A stretch of DNA of 64,000 nucleotides from assembly GCA_025054775.1 (NCBI GenBank), contig JANWZA010000002.1:1-64000 (forward strand). Direction: 5' to 3'. Position numbers and translations under genes: made by a program. Shown piece by piece: positions 47,865-57,071 of the stretch. The notes under the pieces are model-generated. The model ran no database searches, had not been told where the DNA came from, and saw only the letters and a list, made by a program, of their open reading frames with translations. The first letter of the stretch is position 1. Every line of letters starts with the position of its first letter. The DNA comes from Microscillaceae bacterium (GTDB taxonomy: Bacteria; Bacteroidota; Bacteroidia; Cytophagales; Microscillaceae).

Positions 47865-50471
47865 ATGTTTGCTAATTCTATTGCTCGCCAACTTTACTTC
47901 TGTCGATTTTGTTTAATCAGGGGAATAACCATTCTTGTTATTGCCTGTATATGCTTCTCTCCTGCTCCTGCCCAGCAAACTACTATTAGTGAACTTTTAG
48001 CCCAACTTAACCAGGCTAAAAAAGATGAGCAAAAAATAAATCTACAAAATCAAATTGCTCTGGAATACCAAAAACAGGAAGCCCATAGCAAGGCCATAGA
48101 ATATTACCAAAAATCCTATAATCTGCTTAAAAATACGGATAAGAATAGTCAAAAAATTGCAATTCTAAAAGGCATAGCCCTTTCCCAAGTGCAAATAAAA
48201 GACTACAAAAATGCTATCCAAACACAAAAGGAGATTTTAGCCATCTACAAACAACAAAATGACAACCCCAACATTGTGAGTACCTTGCAAGAAATAGCTA
48301 ATCTCAATCGCATAGAGGGTAATTACCAAGATGCTTTACAAAACAATTTGGAAATCTTAGAGGTTTATCAAAAGAATTCACAAATCCAAAATCAAAATAA
48401 TTTAGCCCTTACCTACAACAACATTGGATACCTTTATAGGCAATTAGGCGACAATACGCAATCAGCCAAATATTTTGACCGAGCTTTAGAAATAAATTCT
48501 AAACTCCCACAGGCTCAAAACCAGCAAGTACTTACTTTGCTCAACCGAGGGGTTACTTTTTCAAATACTAACAGCTTCAAGTTAGCTGAGCAACAATATA
48601 ATGAAGCCCTGAAAATAGCAGAAAAAAATAATAACAAACAACAAATTGCTACAATCAATAATTACCTCGCTGCCAACGCCTATATTGCAGGCAATAATAC
48701 CCAAGCCCTAGAATATGCCCAAAGAGCTATTGAAATTGCCGAGCCTAATCAAATGGAGGACGTCATGATGATTAGCTACAAAATCTTATCTGACGTGTAT
48801 AGCAAAGAGGACGACCTGCGACAATCGCAAAAATACTATAAGCTTTACCAAGACCTCAAAGAAAAAGCCAACCAAAAAGGTATAAAACAGCAACAACAAC
48901 TCATGGAACGCCAAGTAGAGGTAGAAAAAAAAGAAAGTGAAATAAAATCTATCTTGGCAGAAAACGAACGTAAAGAAGCCCAAATTCGTGAAAGTAAGTT
49001 GGAGGCAGAAAAAAAACAACAGGAACTCATCTTAAAAGAACAGGAACTTGCCCTACTCAAAGAACGTGAGAGCAGGCAACAAGCCGAAATACGTAACCAA
49101 CAATTAGAAAAAGATCGCTTACAACAACTTTTAGCCCTTACTCAACAACGAGCCGAAGCCGAAAGACAACGACAAGAAATTAGCCTCTTACAAAAAAATA
49201 AAGAACTTCAGGATATTAAACTTAAAGAACAAGCCGCCCAAGATGAAGCCCGCAAAAAAGCCCTTGAAGCTGCCGAAAAAGACCGCCAACTCGTAAAACA
49301 ACGCTTAGAGGACGAAGCGAAAATTAAACTTTACCTCTATGGGGTACTAGCACTTATTGCCTTGGTGCTAATCTTAGTGATAGTTGGGCTTATCAATGCC
49401 CGACGCACAAGCAAAAAACTTAGAGAACAAAACGAGGAAATTGAAGCCCAAAGACAAGAAATATTAACTAATAATGAAGAACTTCAACAAAGCCAAGAAG
49501 AAATTATTGCACAAAGAGATTACATTGAAGCACAAAATAAAGAACTCAGACGTAGCCAAGAACTTTTAGAGCAACACATGGCTGTACTGGCAGAAGCTAA
49601 TGAAAAACTACGAAATAACGAGGCAATCTTGCGTGAATCCTATGAAAAAATAAAACGAAGTGAAGAAACTATACGCGAGCAAAATAAAGTACTGCAAGAT
49701 ATCAACTCTCGTATCAATAGTAGCATTAAAGCCGCACTCACTATTCAAAAAGCTATATTGCCTTATCAAGCCAAAATGGAAGCCCTGTTCCACGATTATT
49801 TCGTTCTCTATAGGCCCAAAGATATTGTCTCTGGGGATTTCTATTGGATAAATAAAATTGAAGATAAAATTTTTGTAATTGCTGCTGATTGCACAGGGCA
49901 TGGAGTCCCCGGAGCTTTTATGACCTTAATCGGTAATAATCTATTAGATAAAATTATACGTGTGTGGGATATTCACAACCCTGCTCAAATTCTAAACCGC
50001 CTTCATGACGAGGTACAGACCGTCCTTCGGCAAAAAGATACAAGCAACAACAGCGGTATGGACTTAGCTGTCGTGGTTTATCGTGCATTAGATACCCAAA
50101 CCCTAGAAATTACATTTTCAGGAGCAAAGCGACCACTTTATTACTTACCCAAAGGAGAAACTAAAATCCAAGAACTCAAAGGTGATAGAAAATCTATCGG
50201 AGGTGAGCAGAATGAAGAAAAGGAATTTACTAACCAAGTAATCCAACTCCCTGTAGATAGCATCCTATATATGTGTAGCGATGGCTTCGCTGACCAAAAT
50301 AATGATAAACGTAAACGATTCGGGGAAAAACAAATGTTGGAAATTCTAGAAAAAAATTCGCACCTGCCTCTTAAAGAGCAACACACCGCTCTTGAAAAAG
50401 CTATGCAAGAACATATACAAAATACCGAACAACGCGATGATATGCTCGTGCTTGGAATACAAATTATTTAA
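47865..50471 (+). CDS. Exported-TPR, membrane-anchored SpoIIE (PPM) phosphatase
   Basis: The 868-residue protein has a signal peptide (cleavage near PAPAQQ, about 37), an outside region of TPR repeats (about 45-340, for example NIGYLYRQLGDNTQSAKYF), a long Gln/Glu/Lys coiled coil (about 345-485), a membrane segment (about 490-511), an inside coiled coil (about 515-625) and a SpoIIE phosphatase domain (about 630-868). Metal-binding motifs are complete: IVSGDFYWI, IAADCTGHGVPGAFM, LYMCSDGFADQN and RDDMLVLGI. The design resembles SiaA of Pseudomonas, where an outside sensor is joined to a PP2C domain that dephosphorylates SiaC. The next gene, 262 nt downstream, encodes a SiaC-family protein, which supports such a pair. 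Confidence 0.92.
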   Translation: MFANSIARQLYFCRFCLIRGITILVIACICFSPAPAQQTTISELLAQLNQAKKDEQKINLQNQIALEYQKQEAHSKAIEYYQKSYNLLKNTDKNSQKIAILKGIALSQVQIKDYKNAIQTQKEILAIYKQQNDNPNIVSTLQEIANLNRIEGNYQDALQNNLEILEVYQKNSQIQNQNNLALTYNNIGYLYRQLGDNTQSAKYFDRALEINSKLPQAQNQQVLTLLNRGVTFSNTNSFKLAEQQYNEALKIAEKNNNKQQIATINNYLAANAYIAGNNTQALEYAQRAIEIAEPNQMEDVMMISYKILSDVYSKEDDLRQSQKYYKLYQDLKEKANQKGIKQQQQLMERQVEVEKKESEIKSILAENERKEAQIRESKLEAEKKQQELILKEQELALLKERESRQQAEIRNQQLEKDRLQQLLALTQQRAEAERQRQEISLLQKNKELQDIKLKEQAAQDEARKKALEAAEKDRQLVKQRLEDEAKIKLYLYGVLALIALVLILVIVGLINARRTSKKLREQNEEIEAQRQEILTNNEELQQSQEEIIAQRDYIEAQNKELRRSQELLEQHMAVLAEANEKLRNNEAILRESYEKIKRSEETIREQNKVLQDINSRINSSIKAALTIQKAILPYQAKMEALFHDYFVLYRPKDIVSGDFYWINKIEDKIFVIAADCTGHGVPGAFMTLIGNNLLDKIIRVWDIHNPAQILNRLHDEVQTVLRQKDTSNNSGMDLAVVVYRALDTQTLEITFSGAKRPLYYLPKGETKIQELKGDRKSIGGEQNEEKEFTNQVIQLPVDSILYMCSDGFADQNNDKRKRFGEKQMLEILEKNSHLPLKEQHTALEKAMQEHIQNTEQRDDMLVLGIQII

Positions 50472-50678
50472 GCATACTAAGCACAGAAACTCAATAAAAG
50501 AGTATGGCAATAGTTCAAAATGTATGATACCTGTAGTTTCACATTTGGTGGTTATTTACCAAATACTATTTATCTTGTATACTATTGCCAAAAAAACTTT
50601 TACTCCTAACTTTAGGATTTGTATACTAATTCCTTAGCTTATCATATTTAGAAACAGAATTATTTTACTAAAAATCCT

Positions 50679-50686
50679 TATTTTTG
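50679..50686 (+). promoter_or_regulatory. Candidate -7 element for the SiaC gene
   Basis: TATTTTTG matches the consensus 46 nt before the ATG at 50733. No TTG was found at 17-23 bp upstream. If used, it lets the siaC-like gene be expressed apart from the phosphatase gene. Confidence 0.35.
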
Positions 50687-50732
50687 TGCCTAAATTTATT
50701 AAGCCTAAGTTTTTATTTCTTGTGATTAAAGT

Positions 50733-51152
50733 ATGGATAGTTTGTTTATTGAAAGTACACCCGTAACCCCCGAAGTTCATTTCAACCCTGAAACAGCCAT
50801 TTTTGAAATTAAAGGAATTTCTATGCCTGAATATGCAGACGAGTTCTACAAACAACTTTTAGACTATATCCACGAATATTTAGCTACTACCGCTAACGAA
50901 ACCACTACACTTATTTTCAAATTCAATTACTTCAATACAGGCACCAGCCCTGCCGTAGAAGCCATTTTGAAAGCCTTTGAAAAAAATAAACCTGAAAAGC
51001 ACGAAGTTAAGGTAAAATGGTACTATGAAACCGAAGACGAGGATATGAAAGATTTAGGTGAGCATTATCAAAATATGACTTCACTTCCCGTAGAAATTAT
51101 TGCCTCCGATGAAACTTTCTACTCACCCCCCGAAGATGCCTCAACTGAATAA
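50733..51152 (+). CDS. SiaC family (DUF1987) regulatory phosphoprotein
   Basis: The 139-residue protein matches DUF1987: MDSLFIESTPVTPEVHFNPE opens it, and the core has FKFNYFNTGTSPAVEAILKA, where the family phosphorylation site lies on a Thr/Ser of the FNTxT turn. In Pseudomonas SiaC is phosphorylated by the kinase SiaB and dephosphorylated by SiaA, and the unphosphorylated form activates the diguanylate cyclase SiaD. Here a SiaA-like phosphatase is next to it, but SiaB- and SiaD-like genes are not in the window. The end overlaps the next gene by 17 nt. The target protein is unknown. Confidence 0.93.
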   Translation: MDSLFIESTPVTPEVHFNPETAIFEIKGISMPEYADEFYKQLLDYIHEYLATTANETTTLIFKFNYFNTGTSPAVEAILKAFEKNKPEKHEVKVKWYYETEDEDMKDLGEHYQNMTSLPVEIIASDETFYSPPEDASTE

Positions 51153-51696
51153 ATATTTTTTCTTGCTGATTTTAACTTATCTATTCACTTTGTTAGGTAA
51201 AAATCAGCAAGTATTAGCCCAAGCAAAAGTGAGCGAAATACTGAAAAAATATACAGGTACATGGCAAGGAGAACTTGGAATATGGAAAGAGAATAACCTC
51301 AAAAAAAGAGTGATTATGCAACTGCAAATTTCACCCACAAGCCAACCCAAAGTCTGGAATTGGATAATTCGCTACATAGATAAAGAGCAAACCCAAGAGC
51401 GAAAATATGAATTGATTATAAAAGACGAAAGCAAAGGCTATTGCCAAATTGACGAGAAAAACTCTATCTTTTTAGATACTCAATTGGCTGATAATAAGCT
51501 AATTAGTTGTTTTTTAGTAGAAAAAAGTTTGCTTACTACTACCTACACTTTTACCTCCAAAAGCATAGCGTTTGAAGTAATAGTAAGCCAAACTTCGCAA
51601 GCAAAAAATACAGGAGCAGGGCAGGAGAATATTCCTAGTGTGGTAGATTATGGCAATACAGTCTATCAAAAAGCAAGTTTGCGTAAGAGAAAATAA
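51136..51696 (+). CDS. Small exported protein overlapping the SiaC gene
   Basis: The 186-residue precursor has a signal peptide (MPQLNKYFFLLILTYLFTLL, cleavage near VLAQ) and a beta-rich body opening KYTGTWQGELGIWKE, which resembles lipocalin-like DUF1579-type folds, followed by KKRVIMQLQISPT. The start overlaps the SiaC stop by 17 nt in another frame, so translation of the two is coupled. I do not recognise a named family. It may act in the periplasm in the same signalling pathway; that is inferred from the overlap alone. Confidence 0.78.
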   Translation: MPQLNKYFFLLILTYLFTLLGKNQQVLAQAKVSEILKKYTGTWQGELGIWKENNLKKRVIMQLQISPTSQPKVWNWIIRYIDKEQTQERKYELIIKDESKGYCQIDEKNSIFLDTQLADNKLISCFLVEKSLLTTTYTFTSKSIAFEVIVSQTSQAKNTGAGQENIPSVVDYGNTVYQKASLRKRK

Positions 51697-51823
51697 TAAT
51701 CAAAATTAGCTTAATCCTTCAAACAAAAACTATTTTTTCAAAGTTTTTACTTGCAAGGAAATATTGTTGTATTTACAACTATTCTTTATTTTATCGTTTA
51801 ACCTAAAAAACACTTTTTCAGCG

Positions 51824-52534
51824 ATGTTCAACACTATTCAATCTTATTTTTGGATTTTTGTATTAGCTATTTGGGTAATGAGTTGTAGCCAAGCCCCCAA
51901 AAGCGACGAGGCTAAAACAGGAGAAGCCGTAAAAGTAGATGAATCTAAAAAAGCAGACGCACCTGCTTACACCGTAGATTTAGCCACTTCGGAAGTTACC
52001 TGGGTGGGAACTAAGCCCACAGGTAAACATAACGGCACCTTCAAAATTAAGGAAGGAACTATCAATGTAAAAGATGGGCAAGTAGTAGGCGGTGCGTATG
52101 TAATTGACCTCAATTCACTTAAAGTATTAGACCTCAAAGATGAAAAGCAAAATGCTGACTTGACAGGACACCTCAAGAGTAAAGATTTCTTTGAGGTAGA
52201 GAAATTCCCTACGGCAAAATTTACTATCGTGAGTGTAAGTCCTTTCAAACCAGATAGTACCCAAAAACAAATAGAAAAAGACAAGGAATACAGTCTTGAA
52301 AACCCTACACACACCGTGAAAGGTAATTTAGAATTGAAAGGGGTAACCAAGTCTATTGAATTTCCTGCTAAGATTGAAGTTACTGAAAGTGAAGTAAAAG
52401 CAGAAGCAAAATTCAATATTGACCGCACCGCTTGGGGCATGAACTATAAAGCCGAAGGCTCTATTCCTGACAAGTTTATTCACAACAAAGTAAACATAGG
52501 CTTCAAGGTATTTGCTAAAAAAGCAACACAATAA
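51824..52534 (+). CDS. YceI-family lipoprotein
   Basis: The 236-residue precursor has a lipoprotein signal peptide (MFNTIQSYFWIFVLAIWVMS, then Cys21) and a Lys/Glu-rich linker, then a YceI domain from YTVDLATSEVTWVGTKPTG. Conserved parts include KHNGTFKIKEGTINVKDG, LTGHLKSKDFFEVEKFPTAK and FNIDRTAWGMNYK. The domain forms a tube that holds a hydrophobic ligand such as a polyisoprenoid. A longer frame adds 20 hydrophobic residues before the chosen ATG. It differs from the soluble YceI at 3235 and is placed on a membrane by its lipid. Confidence 0.92.
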   Translation: MFNTIQSYFWIFVLAIWVMSCSQAPKSDEAKTGEAVKVDESKKADAPAYTVDLATSEVTWVGTKPTGKHNGTFKIKEGTINVKDGQVVGGAYVIDLNSLKVLDLKDEKQNADLTGHLKSKDFFEVEKFPTAKFTIVSVSPFKPDSTQKQIEKDKEYSLENPTHTVKGNLELKGVTKSIEFPAKIEVTESEVKAEAKFNIDRTAWGMNYKAEGSIPDKFIHNKVNIGFKVFAKKATQ

Positions 52535-52554
52535 GTAAAAATAAGTAAATACAT

Positions 52555-52593
52555 AAACTTCGGTATCTCTTCAACTAGTGCCGAAGTTTTTTT
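52555..52593. terminator. Hairpin terminator between convergent YceI and spermidine-synthase genes
   Basis: AAACTTCGG at 52555-52563 pairs with CCGAAGTTT at 52581-52589, a 9-bp stem with a 17-nt loop, followed by a T-run to 52593. It reads as a terminator for the YceI transcript, and the A-rich left flank could serve the minus strand. Confidence 0.8.
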
Positions 52594-54151
52594 AATATAA
52601 ATCCCAACTTCCTTTTAGGTAATAACGATAAAGCACAGGATTTTGCAAGGTGTTTATTTCAATTAGTTCATCAGGAGAAATAAATACATTTAGTTTTCCA
52701 AAAGAAGTCATTTGCAGCATTGCCTCTTGTGTGAGGAATTGTGTATCAATGTGGTCAAAGCGAAGGTTTTGGAAGCGTTTTTTTAGAGTTGGTCTATCTA
52801 CTATTTTTTTGGAGCCAATTAAAAATCCCCACTCACCCATAGTAAGAATTTGGTTGTGCATAGGTAATGTGCTAAAACCTACATGTTGCAAAGTCAAGTC
52901 AATACATTTGAAAGCTTTGGTAGCATAATAAGGGCTACCCGCTTGTGTGATGAGTAGTCCCTCGGGACGTAATTGGCGAAAGCAAAAACCGTAAAACTCT
53001 TGTGAAAATAATCTATTCAATTCAATATTTCGCGGGTCGGGTAAATCACAAATGATAATATCAAAAAATTGTGAAGTATTAGCCAAAAACTGAAAAGCAT
53101 CTTGATTGATAATTTTTACTCTTTTATCAAGCATGGCTTTTTGATTTACTTTCAGAAAAACAGGGTGAGTTTTTGCCAAATCGGTAATATCTTTGTCAAT
53201 ATCTACAATAGTAATACTTTTCACGGAAGGATATTTCAACAATTCGCGAGCTACTAATCCATCTCCCCCACCTAACACCAAAATATCTTGCGGATAAAGG
53301 TGAGCCGTCATAACAGGGTGAACTAGTGGCTCGTGGTACATAACCTCGTCCAAAGTACAAAATTGTTGGCTTCCATCAATAAAAAACCAATAATTATTTT
53401 GCCATTGTGTAATAACCAAATGCTGATAACGTGATTGATGCTGAAAAATTACTTTGTCTTTGTATTTACGTTGTTCACCGAAAAAGATAATTGGTTCGGC
53501 AAAGTAACCGCCAACGCTAATTGCTAAAAAACAGAATACTCCCATTATTTGGGCAGTCCAAAGATTTTTTTTACCTATCAAATTGTTTAGCTTGAAGTAA
53601 ACCATCAAAGCCACACTAAAATTTACTGCCCCCAACACAAAAGGCGTGTAAGTTAAACCTAAATAAGGCAAACCCACAAAAGCAAAAAAAACACCACCCA
53701 CCAAACTGCCGTAATAGTCCTTTTCCATGACGGAGGCGATATTTACACGCAATACTTCGTAGGCTTGGTTGAGGCGAGTAACCAAAGGAATTTCTAACCC
53801 AATAAGCAAACCAATGCAAATGCTAAGGGCATAAATGATGACAGGGGTATAAACCGTAAAACCAGAAACCAAATACACACTCATAGCCGAAAAAGACACC
53901 AAAAGCGATAAGCTAAATTCTATCATAATGAAATAAAATAGCAAATCATTTTGGATAAATTGCGTAATTCGGCTACCCAAGCCCATAGAAAAAAGCATTA
54001 AAGACAAAATAATTGTCCATTGAAATACTGAATCACCCAAAAAATAACTTGCTAATGTAGATAAAATATATTCGGCAACAATGCCTGATAGCCCTGTGGC
54101 AAATAAGGAAATTTTGAGAATAGCAGATCGTGAAGTATTTGTTTGAGGCAT
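52592..54151 (-). CDS. Membrane-fused polyamine aminopropyltransferase (spermidine synthase-like)
   Basis: The 519-residue protein has an N-terminal half of about seven membrane segments (within 8-220) fused to a C-terminal spermidine-synthase-like domain (about 235-500). The aminopropyltransferase part shows the nucleotide-binding motif ILVLGGGDGLVARELL near 288, ITIVDIDKDI, and the catalytic-loop DIIICDLPDPRN near 375. Classical SpeE is cytoplasmic and about 280 residues; this form adds a transporter-like membrane domain of unknown role. The enzymatic activity of this fused group is not well established, so the product may be an aminopropyltransferase or a related transferase. Confidence 0.88.
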   Translation of the reverse strand: MPQTNTSRSAILKISLFATGLSGIVAEYILSTLASYFLGDSVFQWTIILSLMLFSMGLGSRITQFIQNDLLFYFIMIEFSLSLLVSFSAMSVYLVSGFTVYTPVIIYALSICIGLLIGLEIPLVTRLNQAYEVLRVNIASVMEKDYYGSLVGGVFFAFVGLPYLGLTYTPFVLGAVNFSVALMVYFKLNNLIGKKNLWTAQIMGVFCFLAISVGGYFAEPIIFFGEQRKYKDKVIFQHQSRYQHLVITQWQNNYWFFIDGSQQFCTLDEVMYHEPLVHPVMTAHLYPQDILVLGGGDGLVARELLKYPSVKSITIVDIDKDITDLAKTHPVFLKVNQKAMLDKRVKIINQDAFQFLANTSQFFDIIICDLPDPRNIELNRLFSQEFYGFCFRQLRPEGLLITQAGSPYYATKAFKCIDLTLQHVGFSTLPMHNQILTMGEWGFLIGSKKIVDRPTLKKRFQNLRFDHIDTQFLTQEAMLQMTSFGKLNVFISPDELIEINTLQNPVLYRYYLKGSWDLY

Positions 54152-54373
54152 AGATAAAAAAGACTCGCATGAGGTTAAGTAACTATGACGAGTAAAAAAT
54201 CCTAATTATAGTAATTTTTTATGTACTTGTAATTCCCATGGTTTTTAGCTTTTGTTGAAGGTTTGTGCTAAATGTCGTAATCGTACTAAAATGAATGATA
54301 TTTCATACGGCTTGTATGCATCAGAATTTGAAGAGAGGGGAGGTACAATATCTACAAATATGATAATTTGAGT

Positions 54374-54829
54374 TTATTCGCCCCAAACGAGTTTGAGGAC
54401 AAACATCTTGATTTCTTTGGGATTTATTTCTTCCATTTTCAACTCTCGCGATATACCTTTGATATTAGTTTGCTTTAAACCTGTAACTTTGATATTAAAC
54501 TTATCACCTTTTTCAATGTTAAACTCTTTGAAAGGAATATGATTGGAATTTAATTTTTTCTTTTCCACTACTGCTCCATTGCGGTATTGAGAAACTTCGG
54601 TACGTAAAATTTCATAAGTTACTTTTTGCATCTCTTCATCAACACTTTCTTCAGTACTTTCTGCTACCAGCTGAGCCCCGTTAGCTAAAACGACAGGATT
54701 TTGCACGTCTACCACTTGCCCTTTATCATCTTTAAGCAGTAGGTTATAGTGTACTTTGATAAATAGTTGGCTATATCCAAAACTAAAGCTAAAAAAACTC
54801 GATGCTAATAGTATTATCTTAAGCCTCAT
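54374..54829 (-). CDS. Hypothetical exported protein
   Basis: The 151-residue precursor has a signal peptide (MRLKIILLASSFFSFSFG, cleavage near YSQ) and a small body rich in Val, Lys and Glu (KGQVVDVQNPVVLANGAQ, TGLKQTNIKGISRELK) likely to be a beta-sandwich. No family is recognised. It lies alone, 98 nt downstream of the ABC ATPase gene in the same direction. Confidence 0.7.
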   Translation of the reverse strand: MRLKIILLASSFFSFSFGYSQLFIKVHYNLLLKDDKGQVVDVQNPVVLANGAQLVAESTEESVDEEMQKVTYEILRTEVSQYRNGAVVEKKKLNSNHIPFKEFNIEKGDKFNIKVTGLKQTNIKGISRELKMEEINPKEIKMFVLKLVWGE

Positions 54830-54927
54830 ATCTGACTGGTGATATATGCTAACTTTCTGAGCTGTTTTCGTTGCTCTAATTCTGTTGTAAAATTACTAAA
54901 AGTAGCTTTGTTGTAAAAATTGAAAAA

Positions 54928-55608
54928 TTAAATAAGTTCTCCGTCTTTCATTTGCAAGCAGTTATCTATTTGTAAGTGTTCCCTCACTCTCAGATCGTGG
55001 GTAGCTAGTAAGATAGTTTTTCCATTGTGTTTCAATTCATTCAAGATTTGCAAAATTTGTACCGACCTTTGTGTATCTAAATGCGAGGTTGGCTCATCAG
55101 CTATCAAAATACTTGGATTTTGCACCAGTGCCCTTGCCAAAGCAGTGCGTTGCATTTCTCCTCCAGAGAGATTTTTTACTTGAAATAGTAGCCTGTGAGC
55201 TATGCCTAGCTGCTCTGCCCAAGGCTTTACTTTTTGTTCTATTTCTTTGTATGAATACGGAAACGGCAGTAAAGGTAAAGCAATATTTTGAAAAACAGTC
55301 AAATCAGGAATAAGTTGAAAATTTTGAAATACAATACCAATATGTTTGCGTCTGAATTGTGTCAAGAATTTCTCTGACCAATGCGTAACGTGATTACCCA
55401 TGAGCCAATAATCTCCTGAAGAGGCTTTATTAAGGCATGCTATTATGCTTAAAAGAGTACTTTTGCCTGAGCCCGATGCCCCTTGAATGACGGTACAAGT
55501 GTGCGGTAAAATTTCCAAAGAAATATTTTTTACAGCTATGACTTCGTTATTTTTTCCTTTATTGAAAGTTTTACTAATATTTTGTAAGCGGATAATAGGT
55601 GATTGCAT
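54928..55608 (-). CDS. LolD/MacB-type ABC transporter ATP-binding protein
   Basis: The 226-residue ATPase has Walker A GASGSGKST at 43-51, a Q-loop with GIVFQNFQLIPDLTV, the signature LSGGEMQR near 146, Walker B ILIADEPTSHLD and a switch His in LLATHDLRV. The length and the Q-loop fit the LolD/MacB/FtsE-like group, which works with FtsX-like permeases to extract lipoproteins or power envelope processes. No permease gene is adjacent in the window, so its partner is elsewhere. It is transcribed leftward, 145 nt from the nupC gene. Confidence 0.93.
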   Translation of the reverse strand: MQSPIIRLQNISKTFNKGKNNEVIAVKNISLEILPHTCTVIQGASGSGKSTLLSIIACLNKASSGDYWLMGNHVTHWSEKFLTQFRRKHIGIVFQNFQLIPDLTVFQNIALPLLPFPYSYKEIEQKVKPWAEQLGIAHRLLFQVKNLSGGEMQRTALARALVQNPSILIADEPTSHLDTQRSVQILQILNELKHNGKTILLATHDLRVREHLQIDNCLQMKDGELI

Positions 55609-55753
55609 TAGATATTTGAGAAAATATTTTGTAAATATCGTAGTGTTTTTTGAGTATTTTTTGAATAGTGGGCAATTGATTAAAAATTTGTGCTGGGGCT
55701 CTTAAAAGCAGAGAGCGCTCTAATTTACTACTGTCTAACAGATACGTTAAAAA

Positions 55754-57037
55754 TCAAAAAAGCATACCTGCTATAGTTGCTGAAAGATAAGAGGCTAATG
55801 TACCACAAATTAAAGCTTTGAAGCCCAAACTAGCAATGTCGGCTCGGCGTTCAGGGGCTAATTGTCCGATGCCTCCTACTTGAATAGCAATAGAACTGAA
55901 ATTAGCAAAACCACACAAAGCAAAACTCAAAATAACGATACTTTTAGGCTGTAAGCTATTGCTTTTCATTAGGGCAGTTAAATCCAAATAAGCTACAAAT
56001 TCGTTTACTACGATTTTGGTTCCCAAAAGGGAGCCTGCCGTATAAACGTCTTGACTAGGGACGCCCATCACCCAAGAAAACAAGGCAAAAAAAGCTCCTA
56101 AAATACTTTTAAGCGAAAGTTTAGCTAAATCTATACCTATGAAATTGAGCGAAAGCGAGGTGTACTCGGCTAATATTCTACCTATCCAGCCCAAACCTGC
56201 ATCAATCATAGCAATTAGAGCAATGAACCCAATCAACATAGCTACTACATTCAAACTCACTTTTAAGCCATCACCTGCCCCATGCGAAATAGCATCTACT
56301 AAATTAGCATGGATTTTTTGAACTTCTAACTGAATTTTGCGTTTTGTTTCAGACTCTTCAGTTTCAGGATAAACAATTTTGGAAATTACCAAAGCTCCTG
56401 GAGCAGCCATAATACTTGCGGCAATTAAATAGGCAGCAGGAATACCAAAAGAAATATAAACTGCCATTACTCCGCCTGCTATACAAGCCATGCTTCCTGC
56501 CATAGAGGCTAAAAGTTCAGATTTGGTCATGCCTTTCAAATAGGGTTTTATCATAATTTGGGCTTCCACTTGTCCTACGAATGCACTTGCTACATTTGAC
56601 AGGGCTTCGCTTCCGCTTGCCCCCATGAGCCAATATACAATACGTGCAAAGAAAGCCACCACACGTTGCATTAAACCTATATGATAAGCAATACTTACCA
56701 AGACTGCTACAAAAATAATCGTAGGAATAATTTTGAAGAAAAAGATAAACTCATTCTCTTGCCCAAACACTTGGGTCATCTCTTTCTTTTTTACTAAAAC
56801 TCCAAAAACGAAATTTGCTCCTTGATCGGCAAAATCTAACAAATCTTTTACAAACGTCCCTAATGAGGCGAATATTTGTTGTCCGATAGGTACTTTAAGA
56901 ATAAAAATAGCTAAACCTAATTGCAATGCTAATCCTGAAGCTACTAGCCTGTAATTGATGGCTTTACGATTATTAGAAAGTAAAAAAGCAATTCCTAAAA
57001 TTACTACTACGCCAATTAGTCCTGTAAAACGTTCCAT
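55754..57037 (-). CDS. nupC: Concentrative nucleoside transporter (NupC family)
   Basis: The 427-residue protein has about 10-11 membrane segments and the CNT family pattern: LGLAIFILKVPIGQQIFASL near the start, VIGLMQRVV-like intracellular turn, GSEALSNVASAFVGQVEAQI in the nucleoside-binding core, KSILGAFFALFSWVMGVP and ALCGFANFSSIAIQVGGIG near the end. It imports nucleosides with protons or sodium. It starts 34 nt after the PP2C gene ends, so both are probably in one transcript. A thymidine kinase for salvage lies 55 kb away in the window. Confidence 0.93.
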   Translation of the reverse strand: MERFTGLIGVVVILGIAFLLSNNRKAINYRLVASGLALQLGLAIFILKVPIGQQIFASLGTFVKDLLDFADQGANFVFGVLVKKKEMTQVFGQENEFIFFFKIIPTIIFVAVLVSIAYHIGLMQRVVAFFARIVYWLMGASGSEALSNVASAFVGQVEAQIMIKPYLKGMTKSELLASMAGSMACIAGGVMAVYISFGIPAAYLIAASIMAAPGALVISKIVYPETEESETKRKIQLEVQKIHANLVDAISHGAGDGLKVSLNVVAMLIGFIALIAMIDAGLGWIGRILAEYTSLSLNFIGIDLAKLSLKSILGAFFALFSWVMGVPSQDVYTAGSLLGTKIVVNEFVAYLDLTALMKSNSLQPKSIVILSFALCGFANFSSIAIQVGGIGQLAPERRADIASLGFKALICGTLASYLSATIAGMLF

Positions 57038-57071
57038 AGTGGCTTTTGAGTACCTTTAATTGTGCAAAAAG

